Source: Spirodela intermedia (lineage: Eukaryota; Streptophyta; Magnoliopsida; Alismatales; Araceae). From it: DNA of 64,000 nt. The stretch lies in the NCBI GenBank assembly GCA_902729315.2, contig LR746269.1:5363501-5427500 (forward strand), given 5' to 3'. Both the position numbers and the translations under genes were made by a program. Below are positions 25,222 to 36,421 of this stretch, one piece after another (positions within the stretch are counted from its first letter, which is position 1; the number at the start of each line of letters is the position of its first letter). Under the pieces are notes generated by a model that saw nothing but the letters and a program-made list of their open reading frames with translations, had not been told where the DNA came from and ran no database searches.

Positions 25222-28200
25222 TGTTGTCTAACAAGGAACTTAAAATGTGATGGTAAAATAAAAATTGTATTCATCTTAGGGCTCACAACCCCTTTAAGTA
25301 CATATATTGGGGTTATCAAGTTAGTTATAAGATATAATTGGATCCTACTTGATAATTATATGACTAATAAAGAAAATAAAAAAATAAAATGATACATATA
25401 TGAAAAATATGAGTAACTATTTCATCTTCCAACACTTTCCCCTTGGGTTGATGAATAGATATTTTATATTCTCAACTTGCTCATCAATTTCTACAAAGTG
25501 AGATTGTATATTCCATTGGTAAACAAATATGTACATTAGTCCTTCGATCTAACATGAGAAATGTAGAGGATTCCATACTCAATCTTCTCCTTGATGAAAT
25601 AACAAGCAATCTCAATGTGCTTTGTATGATCATGATGCATTGAATTGTATGTAATGTTTATAGTTGATTTATTAGTGCATAGAGTTTGATGGTCATTTCA
25701 AATGATATTTTTAGATCATCTAAATTTTCATTTATTCATAAGCATTGGATACTCCTTGTGTTATGGCTCTAGAGTTTAATTCCATACTTGACCTTAAAAC
25801 AACATATTGTTTTTTGATTCTCTACTTAATCACATTTTCTCTTATAAAAAAAGTATCATGATATATATTGATAAGTCTTCATTATCATGAATTAATAATT
25901 AATAAATAATATACTTTTAATTTTAACTCATAATAAATAGACGTATATTTATATCAAATTATGAAAAATAGTTTTTAGTTAGTTAATGTGAATTTTTAGC
26001 TAATTATGTACTTTTATATGACTTTATATAATTTTTATAATCTTATTTTTAAGATAAATAAAGAAAAATAAATAAACCCGTCAACTAACCATATCCTATA
26101 AGTAGGGTTAGAAGTGTAGTTGGGTAGAACCGCGAGTAGGAGCTCGAGCGACTAAGGATGACTGATTAAGGCATGCGTGCATCACTCTTCTTCCATGTCA
26201 CTAGTGGCTAGCCAAATGCAAGGTAAAGAGTGGTCGTACACACATAAGAAAGAGACTCATTGATTCTCAAATCTCATATTACTATATATTTGTTTCATTA
26301 TTTGGCATATAATTGATGTGAAACTAAACTATTTTCCTTATAATATTTTTGATAGTTTTAATACCTAAAATATCCTTTATTTATAACAATGAGATATCAT
26401 GATGATGTAATTGTATAAGGGTATTCAAGTACTTGCTTCACTCTCTTATATAGGTGAGTGACTAACGTAGGTTTAAATTCTATCAAAGTCAAAACTCATA
26501 TTTTTTTATCTGATTAAATTATAATTTTCTTATAAATTAATAGTGAATAATTAAGTATTTTGAATCGTTCAATCATCGACAAAAATTTTGTCAATGAGAT
26601 TATTAAAATATTGCTACTAAAATTATTGAATGATTCATTATAACAAAATTATAAATTTATTGAGTAAATCATTTTTAATTGATCAATGAACAAGTCATTG
26701 TCTGAAAAAGGATGATCTACTGAGAGACGAGTCATCACCTTCTAAGAGTATACTAAATGCGATGAAGAGACTCCTCTAACCTGAAGATGAAGCTTCCTAA
26801 GACGTGTCTTACTACCATTTAGCTCATCTCTATTAGGTGACAACCACTAAAGAGTCATAAAGTTGTCGTTTTTTCACTCTGCTGGGATGATAGCTGTCAA
26901 AGACGATTTGACAACTCATTTCATTGATCTCTAGACTTCGTAAGAAGATTTAGAGATTGTCTACATCGTTCTTGTCTAAAGAGAGCCTTCAAGGATGTGA
27001 ACACTATACGACAATCTTCTCAAACACTCATGATTCTGATGTATTACTAACTCATCACCGCCATAATACTAGAACTCTGTTTTATTATTTTTTTAACTAG
27101 TTTAACTTTTACTATCATTTTTAAAACTTTGAAAGAAGATTTCAATAAATGTCTAAGTTGTTCATGTCCAAGGAAAACCTTTGAGGTCGTAGGCATCATT
27201 TGATGATCCTCTTGAATACATAAATTTCTAACGATTATTGTCACAAGACTAGAACTCAGTTTTTCTTATTTTTAACTTAATTTTCACTTTATTTATTGAT
27301 ATTTATGTGATTTAAATTTCTAAATTTTTTTTCATTCAATTACAATATTTTGAATTTTATAAATCATAATTTGACAAATTAAATCATATGTAATCACTTA
27401 CATAAAAATCATTAGATGATACTCTATTTTTGTCTGATTCATGTTCGTTGGGTGTTGACATCATCATGACATCAATACCCTTATTTTTCTTTTTCACAAA
27501 TTTTAAGTATATTTTATTTTTATTTCTTAATTTAAAATTTAGAAAAAAATATATTGTTTGAGAAAAGATCTAAAATATTACTCAATATTAAATTACATCC
27601 CTGTGATCGACATGAAAACTTTTCATTATTTTTAAAACTTTTATTGAATTATAATTGATATATTTGTTCAAAAAAAATTTAAATATCTAAAAATTAGTAT
27701 TTTTTAGTTTTATAATTTTTAAATTTACATGATTTATTCTACAATGATAAAAGTTCATTCTCATTACTAGATTGAGATAATAAAAGTTCATTCACATCAT
27801 AGGCCTTTTATCTACAATTGATCTGACATAATCATTAGATTGAAATAAATTTCATTCTCATTAAATTGAAATAAAATTTCACACCTTAGTTTTCCCTTCA
27901 AGTACAAGAGAACATGTGTCTAGTTGCCTTGTCATGTATTTCTTTTATATTATGTATGAATTGACTAAGTAGTCTTGTGGTATCTGCAATACTTGACATT
28001 GTATGAAAAGGATAGATTAGTTTCCTACTAATATTTAGTATCTTCCTTGATGTGTTTGTAAATTGTTTTTTTCCCATCTTAATTTCTCACTAGGATCGAT
28101 GGAAGTAATTGTCTGTTTACACCCACTAGTTTCTATTTCTTTGAATAAGTCAAATGTATATTTTAGTGTCCATTCAAACAAAACTAGTTGAAAATGAAGA

Positions 28201-28290
28201 AGACTTTTCATGCAATTTTGGGGTTTTTTTCTCAAATTTTTTAGTAACAATTGTTTTTTGTGATGGTAAAATGGGTTCATTTATACTATT
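25222..28290 (-). mobile_element. Decayed Ty1/copia retrotransposon, 3' half, split by a nested repeat
   Basis: On the minus strand, 28290 down to about 27758 translates with stops and shifts into the copia reverse-transcriptase C-terminal region: KYTFDLFKEIETSGCK, then LIYLSHTMSSIADTTRLLSQ. From 25868 to 25435 comes the RNase H part, VTWRSKKQ-like followed by HTKHIEIACYFIKEKIEYG. A polypurine tract, AAGGGGAAAG, ends at 25435. A 213-bp 3' LTR follows at 25434-25222 with TGTTG...CAACA ends. The 1.9-kb repeat at 25869-27743 sits inside the element and interrupts pol. No 5' LTR, gag, protease or integrase was seen on this strand. Many in-frame stops make it inactive. Confidence 0.8.
25869..27743 (+). 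repeat. TGATAAG repeat family, copy A (nested in copia)
   Basis: It begins TGATAAGTCTTCATTATCA and ends near TTCTACA. It is collinear with copies at 55097 and 60440. The 5' end has a short hairpin (TGATAA/TTATCA) and a second inverted repeat (ATGAATTAA/TTAACTCAT, one mismatch here). A TATATATT box lies in the first third. The middle, near 26680-26830, matches the minus-strand reading frame conserved in the other copies, but with stops. TG...CA ends and a TATA box fit a long LTR or solo LTR, but no internal domain was found. This copy is more AT-rich than copy B, with many differences of the C-to-T or G-to-A kind. No clean target-site duplication seen. Confidence 0.75.
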
Positions 28291-28484
28291 AGAAAGTTGT
28301 TTCAGATTTTACAATAATTGGGGTTATGAGCTTCTATTTTTCTTTCCCCATTTGTGAAACAGCTACTAGGAGGCTATTCTCAAGAGAATGTGGTGCTCAC
28401 CCACCTCCCATATTACTTGATCATGGTACTATTTCTCTACATTTCTCTATAAATAATTTTTAAAAGGGCCAAATGTGTTAGATA

Positions 28485-29195
28485 TGGAATTTTCCCATGT
28501 AATTCCCCTCATAATTGTCATTGTGCCATGTGACTTCATATATTTCTCTAATGTCCTTAAAAATATTTTTTCTCCTAAAATTTTTAGTGTTTTTTCTTAA
28601 TTTTTGTCATTTCGGTGAGTTAAATTCGCAAATATTTAATTAAGAGTATTTAATTCATAATTTGCCATTTTCCACATATGCTCGAATTTTCCAGAAGTTA
28701 CCCCATTATTTAAAAAAATCACCCCTCCATTGGGCATTGGGCATTTAAATCCACTGATCTCTTAATGGCGATGTCAACGGTTACACCCACTAAACTTTAG
28801 TGCATTCAATAAATATGCATCGATATGGTGTGAGTAGATGACCTCCACATCAAGAAATCGCCGTGGCCACGTTCTCCATGGCCCGAGCCCACATGGGCTA
28901 AAGTTCTCACACGTTGACTCTATTTCGAAATAATATATATCGTAAAATATTTTTATAGAAAAACTTAAAAATTACGCATCAAAGACGTGCAGAGATAAAT
29001 GAAGCCCATGAACAAAAATGGGCCGAGCCCATTACGACCCGGCTCATGTCCATTTTTTTCCGGAGGTGGAATAGGACATTTTCATAATAAATATTATCAA
29101 AAGGTTTTATTTTATAAACTTTTTCCTATTTCCTATTTATCAATTTATGGGAGAATAACCCATAAATTTAATTTATTACGTTTGAATAATTTAAG
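28485..29195. repeat. Dispersed duplication, copy 2 (pairs with 22035-22860)
   Basis: Same order and orientation of blocks as 22.0-22.9 kb, for example gcgatgtcaacggtta, ctcacacgttgactctattt, tcataataaatatt, caaaaggttttatttt, tttcctatttat and ttattacgtttgaataattt. It lacks the spacer parts of copy 1 and carries a GGGCTAA/GGGCCGAG-rich insert near 28880-29040. Non-coding. Confidence 0.7.
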
Positions 29196-30216
29196 GGAGT
29201 AGGGCGTCGTCCTGCTCCCCCGCCTCCCGTCAGTTCGATGCCAGTTTCTCTCTCCTCGGCCTACCATGGTGGAGCGCGTATGCCTCTTTTCGGTCTTCTT
29301 TCGGAGGTATCGGTGTTCGTGCTTACCAATTGGCGGGTTGTTCTAGCTATCTGATTCTCGTCTTCCTGCTTTCCGCTTTTATATGGTCAGGCATTGGTGG
29401 ATCTTTGGTATCCGGATGCTCGATCCCCGAGATGCACGTTTGTAGTGGTCCTTCTGGTTTATCTCGGTAGATCTTTTACGGATTTCTTTTTTGTTATGTG
29501 GTTTGTGATGCAGACGGAGGTCTTTTCTGGTGCCGCCGAGGGTTTCCCTGAGGTAATCAGTGAATCAGGAAATTGTTGGTGATTAGCTGTTTGTTGATTT
29601 TTAGAGAACCTCTCGATCAGGCATTTTACCTTTAAGCGATCTCCAGATCGAACGAATCCGGGAAGGGGAAGAGCCCCGGCGAGGGTGGGAACTGTTGTTG
29701 GAACAGCATTGGTCTAGGTTTCACGACGAAGAACCCTAGGAAACCCATCGAAGGTCCGCCGATTTCATTTTATCTCAAATGACGTTTAATCCACGCTTAT
29801 TCTATGATCGCAGTAATATCCTGACGACGGATTTACTACGTACAGTCAATGGAAGTATCCTCCCAATTATTCCTGCTTGAATTGGTGCACGCGGTCCGAT
29901 CATCGTGTCGTTTTCCAGCGATAACCACCATGCGATCATTAGAATCTACCAGGTTCAAAGGGGAAACTCTCAGAATGTCCGAACCCCGATCGGTGCCGAA
30001 GAGAAGATCTCCCCAGGTTCATTATAGCGAGGCGGGCTGAGATCTATAGAGAGAGAGGGGAGCCTGAGATCGATCAACTCCCTGTGAAAAACTCCTGGTT
30101 TTTACTAAACCAGGTGATCAATGACAAACTGATCGCATGAGTCTCTGCCTCTTATTTACAGTTCCTCAAAACACATTGCCGCCCTACCTGAACAGTGTAC
30201 AGGTTTTCTTCCCGGC
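29196..30216. other. Gene-like sequence without an identifiable product
   Basis: From 29.2 to 30.0 kb the composition resembles a plant 5' gene end: a CT-rich leader, an ATG near 29266, and possible donor and acceptor sites (for example a gatgcag acceptor near 29513 and a donor near 29552). No frame extends into a known protein, and the next gene (PP2C) lies on the other strand. It may be a truncated 5' end, a non-coding transcript, or chance. A GA run lies near 30041-30055. Confidence 0.3.
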
Positions 30217-32460
30217 CTAATCTTGGCCGCCACCCAGGAGACCCCTGAGGCTCTGCAGGCCCTCCGCTGAGATGCAGCGGCGGACACGGGACCTCTGCAC
30301 CGCCGCCGCCGCTGGCGGCTCCGCCTGGAAGCACACCACCAGCGCCGTCAGGTTGTCGTCCGCCCCCCTCTTGATGGCCTCCTCAACCAGCTCCCTGGAG
30401 CAGGCCCTCGCGTCGTTGTGGTCCTGCAGCCGCCGCCGGGCAAAGTCCACCGCGTTCTGGCTCGTGAACACGTCCCACAGCCCGTCGCTGCCGATGACCA
30501 GGAACTCGTCGTCCTTCCCCAAAGTGATCATCTTCATCTCCGGCTCAGCAATTAGCGGCCCTCCATCGGCGCTCTTGATTCCATCCAGGTGCCAGTCCCC
30601 CAGAGCCCTCGTCACCCCAATCTCCCCATTCAGGTACTCGCCGTCGATGAACCCCCCCAGTGCTTCCACTCTCATTCTCTCTATTCCGCAGCAGGGCCGG
30701 TGGTCCTTGGACATCTCCACCGCCGTTCCCGCCCGCGATAGTACCGCCCGGCAGTCCCCGGCATTGGCGACAAGCAGCGACCTGCACTCACCCACCAGAA
30801 TTTCACTCAATTCCGTGATCAAACAGCGACTGAGGAAGAGCCGATTGAGGAGGACGGGACCTGCCGAAGATCATGGCGGTGAGCGCCGTCGTGCCGGAGG
30901 AGAGCGCCGACTGGCCAGAACAGGTCTGGGCGAACTGGGCGTCGATCTCCACGAAGGACCGAGCAACGACCTTCTCCAGCTCGAGAGGGAACCCAGCGTC
31001 CTCCACGATGAGCCTCGGCAGGTTGTCGCGGACGAAGTGCGCCGCGTCCTTCCCTCCATGGCCGTCGAACACCTGCACCAGTGCAGTCGAGCTCAATTAC
31101 AGGTACGAACCATCTGCCAACCCCATGCCGATAACAGAAGTAAAACCAGGGGGGAAGTAATCAGAAAAAGAAATCCTGTCGTCGGATCAACCCGGATAGG
31201 TAAAAACCCAAACTTTCTCATTAAACCCTTCCGACCCTTTTGCTCTCAGAAATTGAGAAAAAAGAAAGTGATTGGCGAGGAGGATACAGAGCCCTACTCC
31301 ATAAAAGGAAACAGAGCATTGGTCCAGTGCCCGGCAACCGAACTTCTTGGCAATGTCTTCGATGCAGACGTGGGTGTCCTCCATGTACTTCCTCTGGCCG
31401 ATATCGGCCCACTCGCCATGCCGGATCGCGGGGACGTAGTTCCCTGTGGCCTTCTGGTTGTCCTCTGACCCTTTGAGTGGGACGTCCTGAGTCACCGTGT
31501 TCTCGCAGATGCTTTCCAGCTGCAGACAGCAAGGGGGAGGGCGGAAAATTCTGAGCACAGGAGACCAAACCAAGCACATACAATGATCAACGAACCATTC
31601 ATCATGCAATGTACAGCATTATATGTTCCATGAACAATCGTTAGATCTTTCTGCTTTCCTAGATTGGCAAGTCATTCCATTTTAATTGGCCGAAGCTAGC
31701 ATGCCGAATTCTGCCGACCACTCTCATTTATTATCTGAGTTTTTTTTTCTCCTTAATGAAGTATTAATTAGGGCATTGATTTATCTGAGCGACATTCAGA
31801 ACAAGATGGAATGAACATCTCTGGTCTGATTTTTGGCATTTAAAATGGCGGCGCAAAATTTTTTTAATATAAAAAAAGGTTGCTCCGGCATCTTTAATTA
31901 TGAAAAATGCAAAAATCTTAATGCAGAAAAAGGGAAAGGGAACAAAAATCACGAAAAGGTTAACTGATATCCGCAACAACATTTCATCTGGAAATGATTG
32001 ACTGCTGAAGATCTAAAAGAAGAAAAATTATGGAAAACTATCTCGAATACAAAAAGAATCGATTTTTCTGCGACCCAATTCCCAGTTCGATCGAAATAAT
32101 TAAATTCGGCATCCATAAGAATTCGAAAGGGAAATCCTCATCCGACCCATCTCTGCACCCCCCATCCCCAAACCTGCAAGCCAAGAGAGAACACGACGAG
32201 AACAGGATTCGAACGAACCAGGCACAGAGATCAAAGCGCCAGCCTACACCCATCCATCCATCAATCTTCGTGGAGGATTCAAAAGGGGAGGAGCATGAAC
32301 ATGAACAGGGAATAAGGCAATAGGATCGTCCGATAGCAAGACGAAGACGGCAAATCGCAATGGTCCTTACAGTAGCAGAACTTCTGACCGCGGGGGAGCT
32401 CTCGGGCTCCGATTTCTCCATCTTCTCCGCCTCCTCCTCCGCGACTTCCCGCACGCACAT
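30217..32460 (-). CDS. Protein phosphatase 2C (PP2CG1/PP2C27-like)
   Basis: Four exons in transcript order: 32460-32371, 31519-31298, 31072-30861 and 30781-30217. They join in frame to 362 residues. All PP2C motifs are present: ADIGQRKYMEDTH (about residues 69-81), VFDGHGG (105-111), SGTTALTAMI, NAGDCRAVLSRAG, IGVTRALGDWHLDG, FLVIGSDGLWDV and GADDNLTALVV. The metal-binding aspartates of VFDGHGG, SDGLWD and DDN are intact, so it should be an active Mn/Mg-dependent Ser/Thr phosphatase. The N terminus (about 65 residues) is acidic and has no signal peptide. It resembles the group containing Arabidopsis PP2CG1 and PP2C27, not the ABA co-receptor clade. The 851-bp intron 1 separates a 30-residue first exon. 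A TATA box and CT tract lie upstream. Confidence 0.93.
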
Positions 32461-32661
32461 GGCGATACCGGCGAATCCCCCCCGAACTAAATCTGGGCAC
32501 CAACGGGGCCGCTCCGAAGCAGGAGATGAGGGCGCGAGATCAGAGGAGAGAAGGTTCGGACGGGGCAGGTGGGTGGGTTGGGGGAGGAGATATCTGAGCT
32601 GGCCTGCGTGGGGGCGAAATTGGGTTCAAGAGAAGGAGATGAAGATGAGCAGTTAAACGCT

Positions 32662-32683
32662 AGAGAGAGAGAGAGAGAGAGAG
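32662..32683. repeat. (GA)n microsatellite in the PP2C leader
   Basis: It reads CT on the PP2C sense strand, about 200 bases before the start codon and just below the TATA box, so it is probably in the 5' leader. Confidence 0.9.
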
Positions 32684-32688
32684 CACCC

Positions 32689-32695
32689 ATTTATA
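32689..32695 (-). promoter_or_regulatory. TATA box of the PP2C gene
   Basis: TATAAAT on the minus strand, 229 bases before the start codon at 32460 and directly upstream of the CT tract. Confidence 0.55.
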
Positions 32696-32696
32696 T

Positions 32697-34551
32697 GTAC
32701 TGGGTGAGGAGAGAAAAAGGGCAGATTTTTCTACCGGGAAAGCTCCGCCGCATCGCCGGAGGCCCTTCCCGGTTACTTCTGGAAGGCACACTCAGGGACC
32801 GGCGACTCGTGGCCCTGGTCTTCTTCTTCCCCCCTCCCCTAGCTGAAAATTTTTAAATAGAATTTAAAACCCGTTATATAATCTATTTCTCGATAGCCCC
32901 ATTTTCTGCTTTCAGATCTTTTCTCCAGAATAGGGCTTTGCAGCTTTATAAATATTATAAGGTATTTTTGCAAATACGTAATTTTTTATCGGTTTGGTTT
33001 TATTAACCGAGGGTTTTTTTTTACCTGTGGTGTGATGAGCCGTCGTCGTGGGACATCGGATGACGTGCCGCGTCATCGTCCACTAGAATGGTGAGGTGAT
33101 CGGCGGGACAAATAGGCTTAAGGTCACCGACGAGTGACGGACATCGCCGACGGTATCTTGTCAGATATTATTCGCGGCATCTGGGGTTCGAGTGACAAAC
33201 GAAGGGCCACCGCGGCGTTACCACCACCAGGATCTCCTGGGCGTTCTGATGTACCCGTGGGGAACATTTTCTTAAGCGTGATTCCGTCATCCCTCTCTTG
33301 CCTCGGCACAGCGCACATGTTTCCATCGAGCGGTCACGATGGAAGCTCGCGGAATCTACCCTTTTCTCACAATGCCCGCGGAACACTGTACCACGATATC
33401 GCGCTTGTAAAAAGGACACATCTATCAACATATTTTTATCAGTGTTAATTTTGATAATTTTCAAATCAAAAAAGGATTTCTACGCAAAACAGCTATCAAA
33501 ATCAAAAGTTTCCCGTGTTTCACGTGTATTTTTAGACGATAATTAATAACGCGGCTAACCAAGTTGACGTCAACGTTGACGTTGAATTGACACTTATCTT
33601 AATGATAATAATTACTCAAATCCAATTGGTTAGATTATAATTAATCGGTCAAATATCCCCTGAAGATAGTTGGTCCCGAAGGCATCACATTTCGGCAAAT
33701 AAAATAATTATTCAATTCTTATTTTTAACCGAATTGGGGAAAATATATTTTTTGATATTAAACGGACAGCGAGAGTAACGTGGAGAAACGCAGACCATCC
33801 ATTTTTCCAGGTCTGCAAGTATGAAAATTGCCATAATTAGAAATCTAGGTAATCCACGTAGCCGGTCGTTTGATCTTCCGTGCAATAGCTGGCTACTATA
33901 AATGGTATGAAAGCCCGAAGCTAGCCCAGCCCGGTGGGGCCCGGATTATCAGGCCGAAGCTTAAAAAATCGGCTCTTTAAAATCTGTTTGGCCAGACCCG
34001 GCCAAACAGGGATTCTGGCCCTAGAACCCTACAAAGCCGTCTTTTAAATAGCTCCTTCCAGTCTGGTCAACTAAGTCGGCGGGAAAGGGGTTGACCTTTG
34101 GAAAGGAGCGGCACTGATGAGGCGGCGCGCTCTTTTGCAGGCAAATTGGTCGAAAGGACAAAAAAGAGGGCCCTTTTCGTGACAGGAATATGTCAAGGCC
34201 CAATTAGGCCCATTTATATCCAATTTTCGAGCCCAATTTGTGGGCCCGTCCTAACCCGAGTCGTAGGGGAAGGAACCGGCCGATTCCGAGTCGAACGCGG
34301 AGGCGTGCGCGCCAAAACCAGGTAACGGCCACGAAACCGCCGGGCGAAACGGGAATATACAATTGAATATAAATAAAATAAAAGACAGCTGGATATTTCC
34401 TGTCCCGACCCCTTTTGAGGAGAGCCTGCGCATAAGGCCCTACGCTGGCCGTTGCCAACTGGGTATTCCCGTTCTCGATCGTCTTCTTCCTCCCGCTCGA
34501 AGCCCTAGCCGCAGGGTTGGATCGCGCAAGAAGCGAAGGAAGCCGGATCCG
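32697..34551. other. Intergenic region with a TTGAC cluster
   Basis: No gene recognised. At 33564-33592 the sequence holds three TTGAC cores, two complementary GTCAA cores and the palindrome TTGACGTCAA. From 34190 to 34340 there are TGGGCC/GGCCCA motifs. The last part is the probable promoter and leader of the small gene at 34552. Confidence 0.5.
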
Positions 34552-34956
34552 ATGGATTACCTTCGCAGAGATTCTCTGAAGCGGAGGATTCGCTCCTCCA
34601 ACTGTTTCTCCTGCTGCTTCCGGGGAAGAGGCGGCGAGCCGGCGGAATCACCGACCGAGGGCGCGCAGGAACCGTCGTTGATGAGTTCCTCCGCAGCTTG
34701 GGTGCGTTCCAAGGCAAACGAGATCCCGGAGTTGAAAGACAAGTGCCGGAATCTCGTGTCGCGGATCGGGAGGTCCCGCCGTCACTCCGGCGACTTCAGG
34801 TACGATCCCCTGAGCTACGCCCGCAACTTCGACGAGGGCCCCGATTTCGACGAGGAGGAGGAGGTTTCCCCCTCGGATTTACAGTTCCGGAGCTTCTCCG
34901 CCCGGCTCCCTCCCACGCCGCCGCATCCAACGCCCGCAGCGGCGGCCTGTATCTAG
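34552..34956 (+). CDS. Small conserved plant protein of unknown function
   Basis: A single exon encoding 134 residues. The N terminus is strongly basic (MDYLRRDSLKRRIRSSN) and is followed by a cysteine cluster (CFSCCFRGRGG). A middle block reads ELKDKCRNLVSRIGRSRRHS, and the hallmark block GDFRYDPLSYARNFDEGP sits near residues 81-98. An acidic patch and a proline-rich end (RLPPTPPHPTP) complete it. I recognise this layout from many plant genomes as an unnamed family, but no function is known to me. The basic end plus cysteines could allow membrane association; this is speculation. The start codon is the first ATG in frame after the probable leader, and it gives the family's usual beginning. 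Confidence 0.75.
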   Translation: MDYLRRDSLKRRIRSSNCFSCCFRGRGGEPAESPTEGAQEPSLMSSSAAWVRSKANEIPELKDKCRNLVSRIGRSRRHSGDFRYDPLSYARNFDEGPDFDEEEEVSPSDLQFRSFSARLPPTPPHPTPAAAACI

Positions 34957-35870
34957 TCGCGCTCTCGTCCTCGAAATTCCGCCCCTCTCCTTCCCCTTCT
35001 TTCAATTTATCTGATCCGTAGGTGCGCCATGTGAGAATCCGTGAGATCTTTGTACTTTGTGATTACTTGCTGGAGGGGGCAGGGGCCTGTACACAAACTG
35101 CTATCAAAGATCGGCAGTCTCGTTGAATATCTGTCTGGTGACCATCCGCGGAAGCTTCTGAGTCTTCGCCGGCACGATCGGCGTCGATCTACCCCAGAAC
35201 GCCGGGAGCGTAGGAGCGAGAATCTCCCATCGTGTGCCTTTCCACCATTTCCGGCGACTCTGGCCGCCGTCTCCGGCACCTTTCGCGGCGGGATCTTCAG
35301 GCGGGCGGTTTGACCGGACTCCACGCGAGCGCCGCACGTCCCCAGGTGGGTGTCATCTGCTTGTCCCTAATCAACATCCCGAGCATTTGTTAATGGCCGA
35401 TGACAGACGCAATCGGCGGCGCTGAAACAAGACTAACTCTGTTTTTGTTAATCTCTGCGGCGCCATCGTAGAAGATGGTGCCAGAAGACTTCGGGGTTTC
35501 CGACTAATCAACTGCATTATAATACTGCTAGTTGCCCGCCACACCGAATACCGTGAGCCGACGTTGACTTTTTTTTAATCCTGAACAGTCCAAATGGGCG
35601 ACTCTGATGGAGCCGACTCCGATTTTTTATAATTTCACATAATTTATTGCTGATGCGCTCGATCTGAATCAGGGGAGAGTTGCCTCATATTTATCCGATT
35701 TGCTCCCATCACAGTTTATGCGTACCTTGCGGTTTTATTTTTCCCGATGGCGTCTTAATCCGCACCCATCCAGTCGATCATGCGTTGACTATTCTGGCTC
35801 GACGATCGTAAGTTAGATTTATCAATGCAGACATGGCTCCGATGGAACCCAGTTCGGAAGCTTGAGGCCT

Positions 35871-35907
<37 letters not shown>

Positions 35908-36421
35908 TCATGTGATGGGCGTATCTTTGGAGCTCATTATCGGGGACCAGGTTGCGTACGGGCCTTGTAAAATATGCCCGGGACTGGAATTATAAAAAAT
36001 GCGTGCTTTATTTTTTGGGGCCATAAAACGTTGACTCGAGTATTACAACCAATGTTGTCTTGTTTGGTTTCTCCACCTACGACCATGGCCATTGATCTAG
36101 AGAGAGAGAGAGAGAGAGAGAGAGGGTCTCACCGATCCCTTTGGGGGCCCATTTAGGGCGACGCCTTCTGTTGAATGGGCCGGATGTTCTAACCAAGTGG
36201 GGTGGAGAGAGAGAGAGGATCTCACCGATCCCTTTGGGGGCCCATTTAGGGCGATGGGCTGGAGATCTAACTAAGCGGGCGGGCCAATAAATAAAGTATG
36301 GCGGCCCAAAGTTGGTTGAATTTCTCAGCCCCTTTCCCACCAGTGGGTTCCTTCCCCTTTGACGAGAGCAGGCACCGGTGGGGCCGCGAGGTCGGAGGAA
36401 GAGGAGCGTGAATCCAGAGTC
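34957..36421. other. Intergenic region with microsatellites and a short duplication
   Basis: No gene recognised. It contains a CT tract at about 35875-35904, a GA tract at about 36099-36123, and a two-copy direct repeat of about 50 bp. The repeat runs from the GA run through ctcaccgatccctttggggg and cccatttagggcga, at 36107-36163 and again at 36205-36256. The right end is the ALF4 promoter; no TATA box was identified. Confidence 0.5.

Noticed and set aside
30272-31468. A 398-codon open frame on the plus strand across the PP2C gene
   Set aside because: It is antisense to PP2C exons and introns with all conserved motifs on the minus strand. GC-rich codons leave the complement free of stops.
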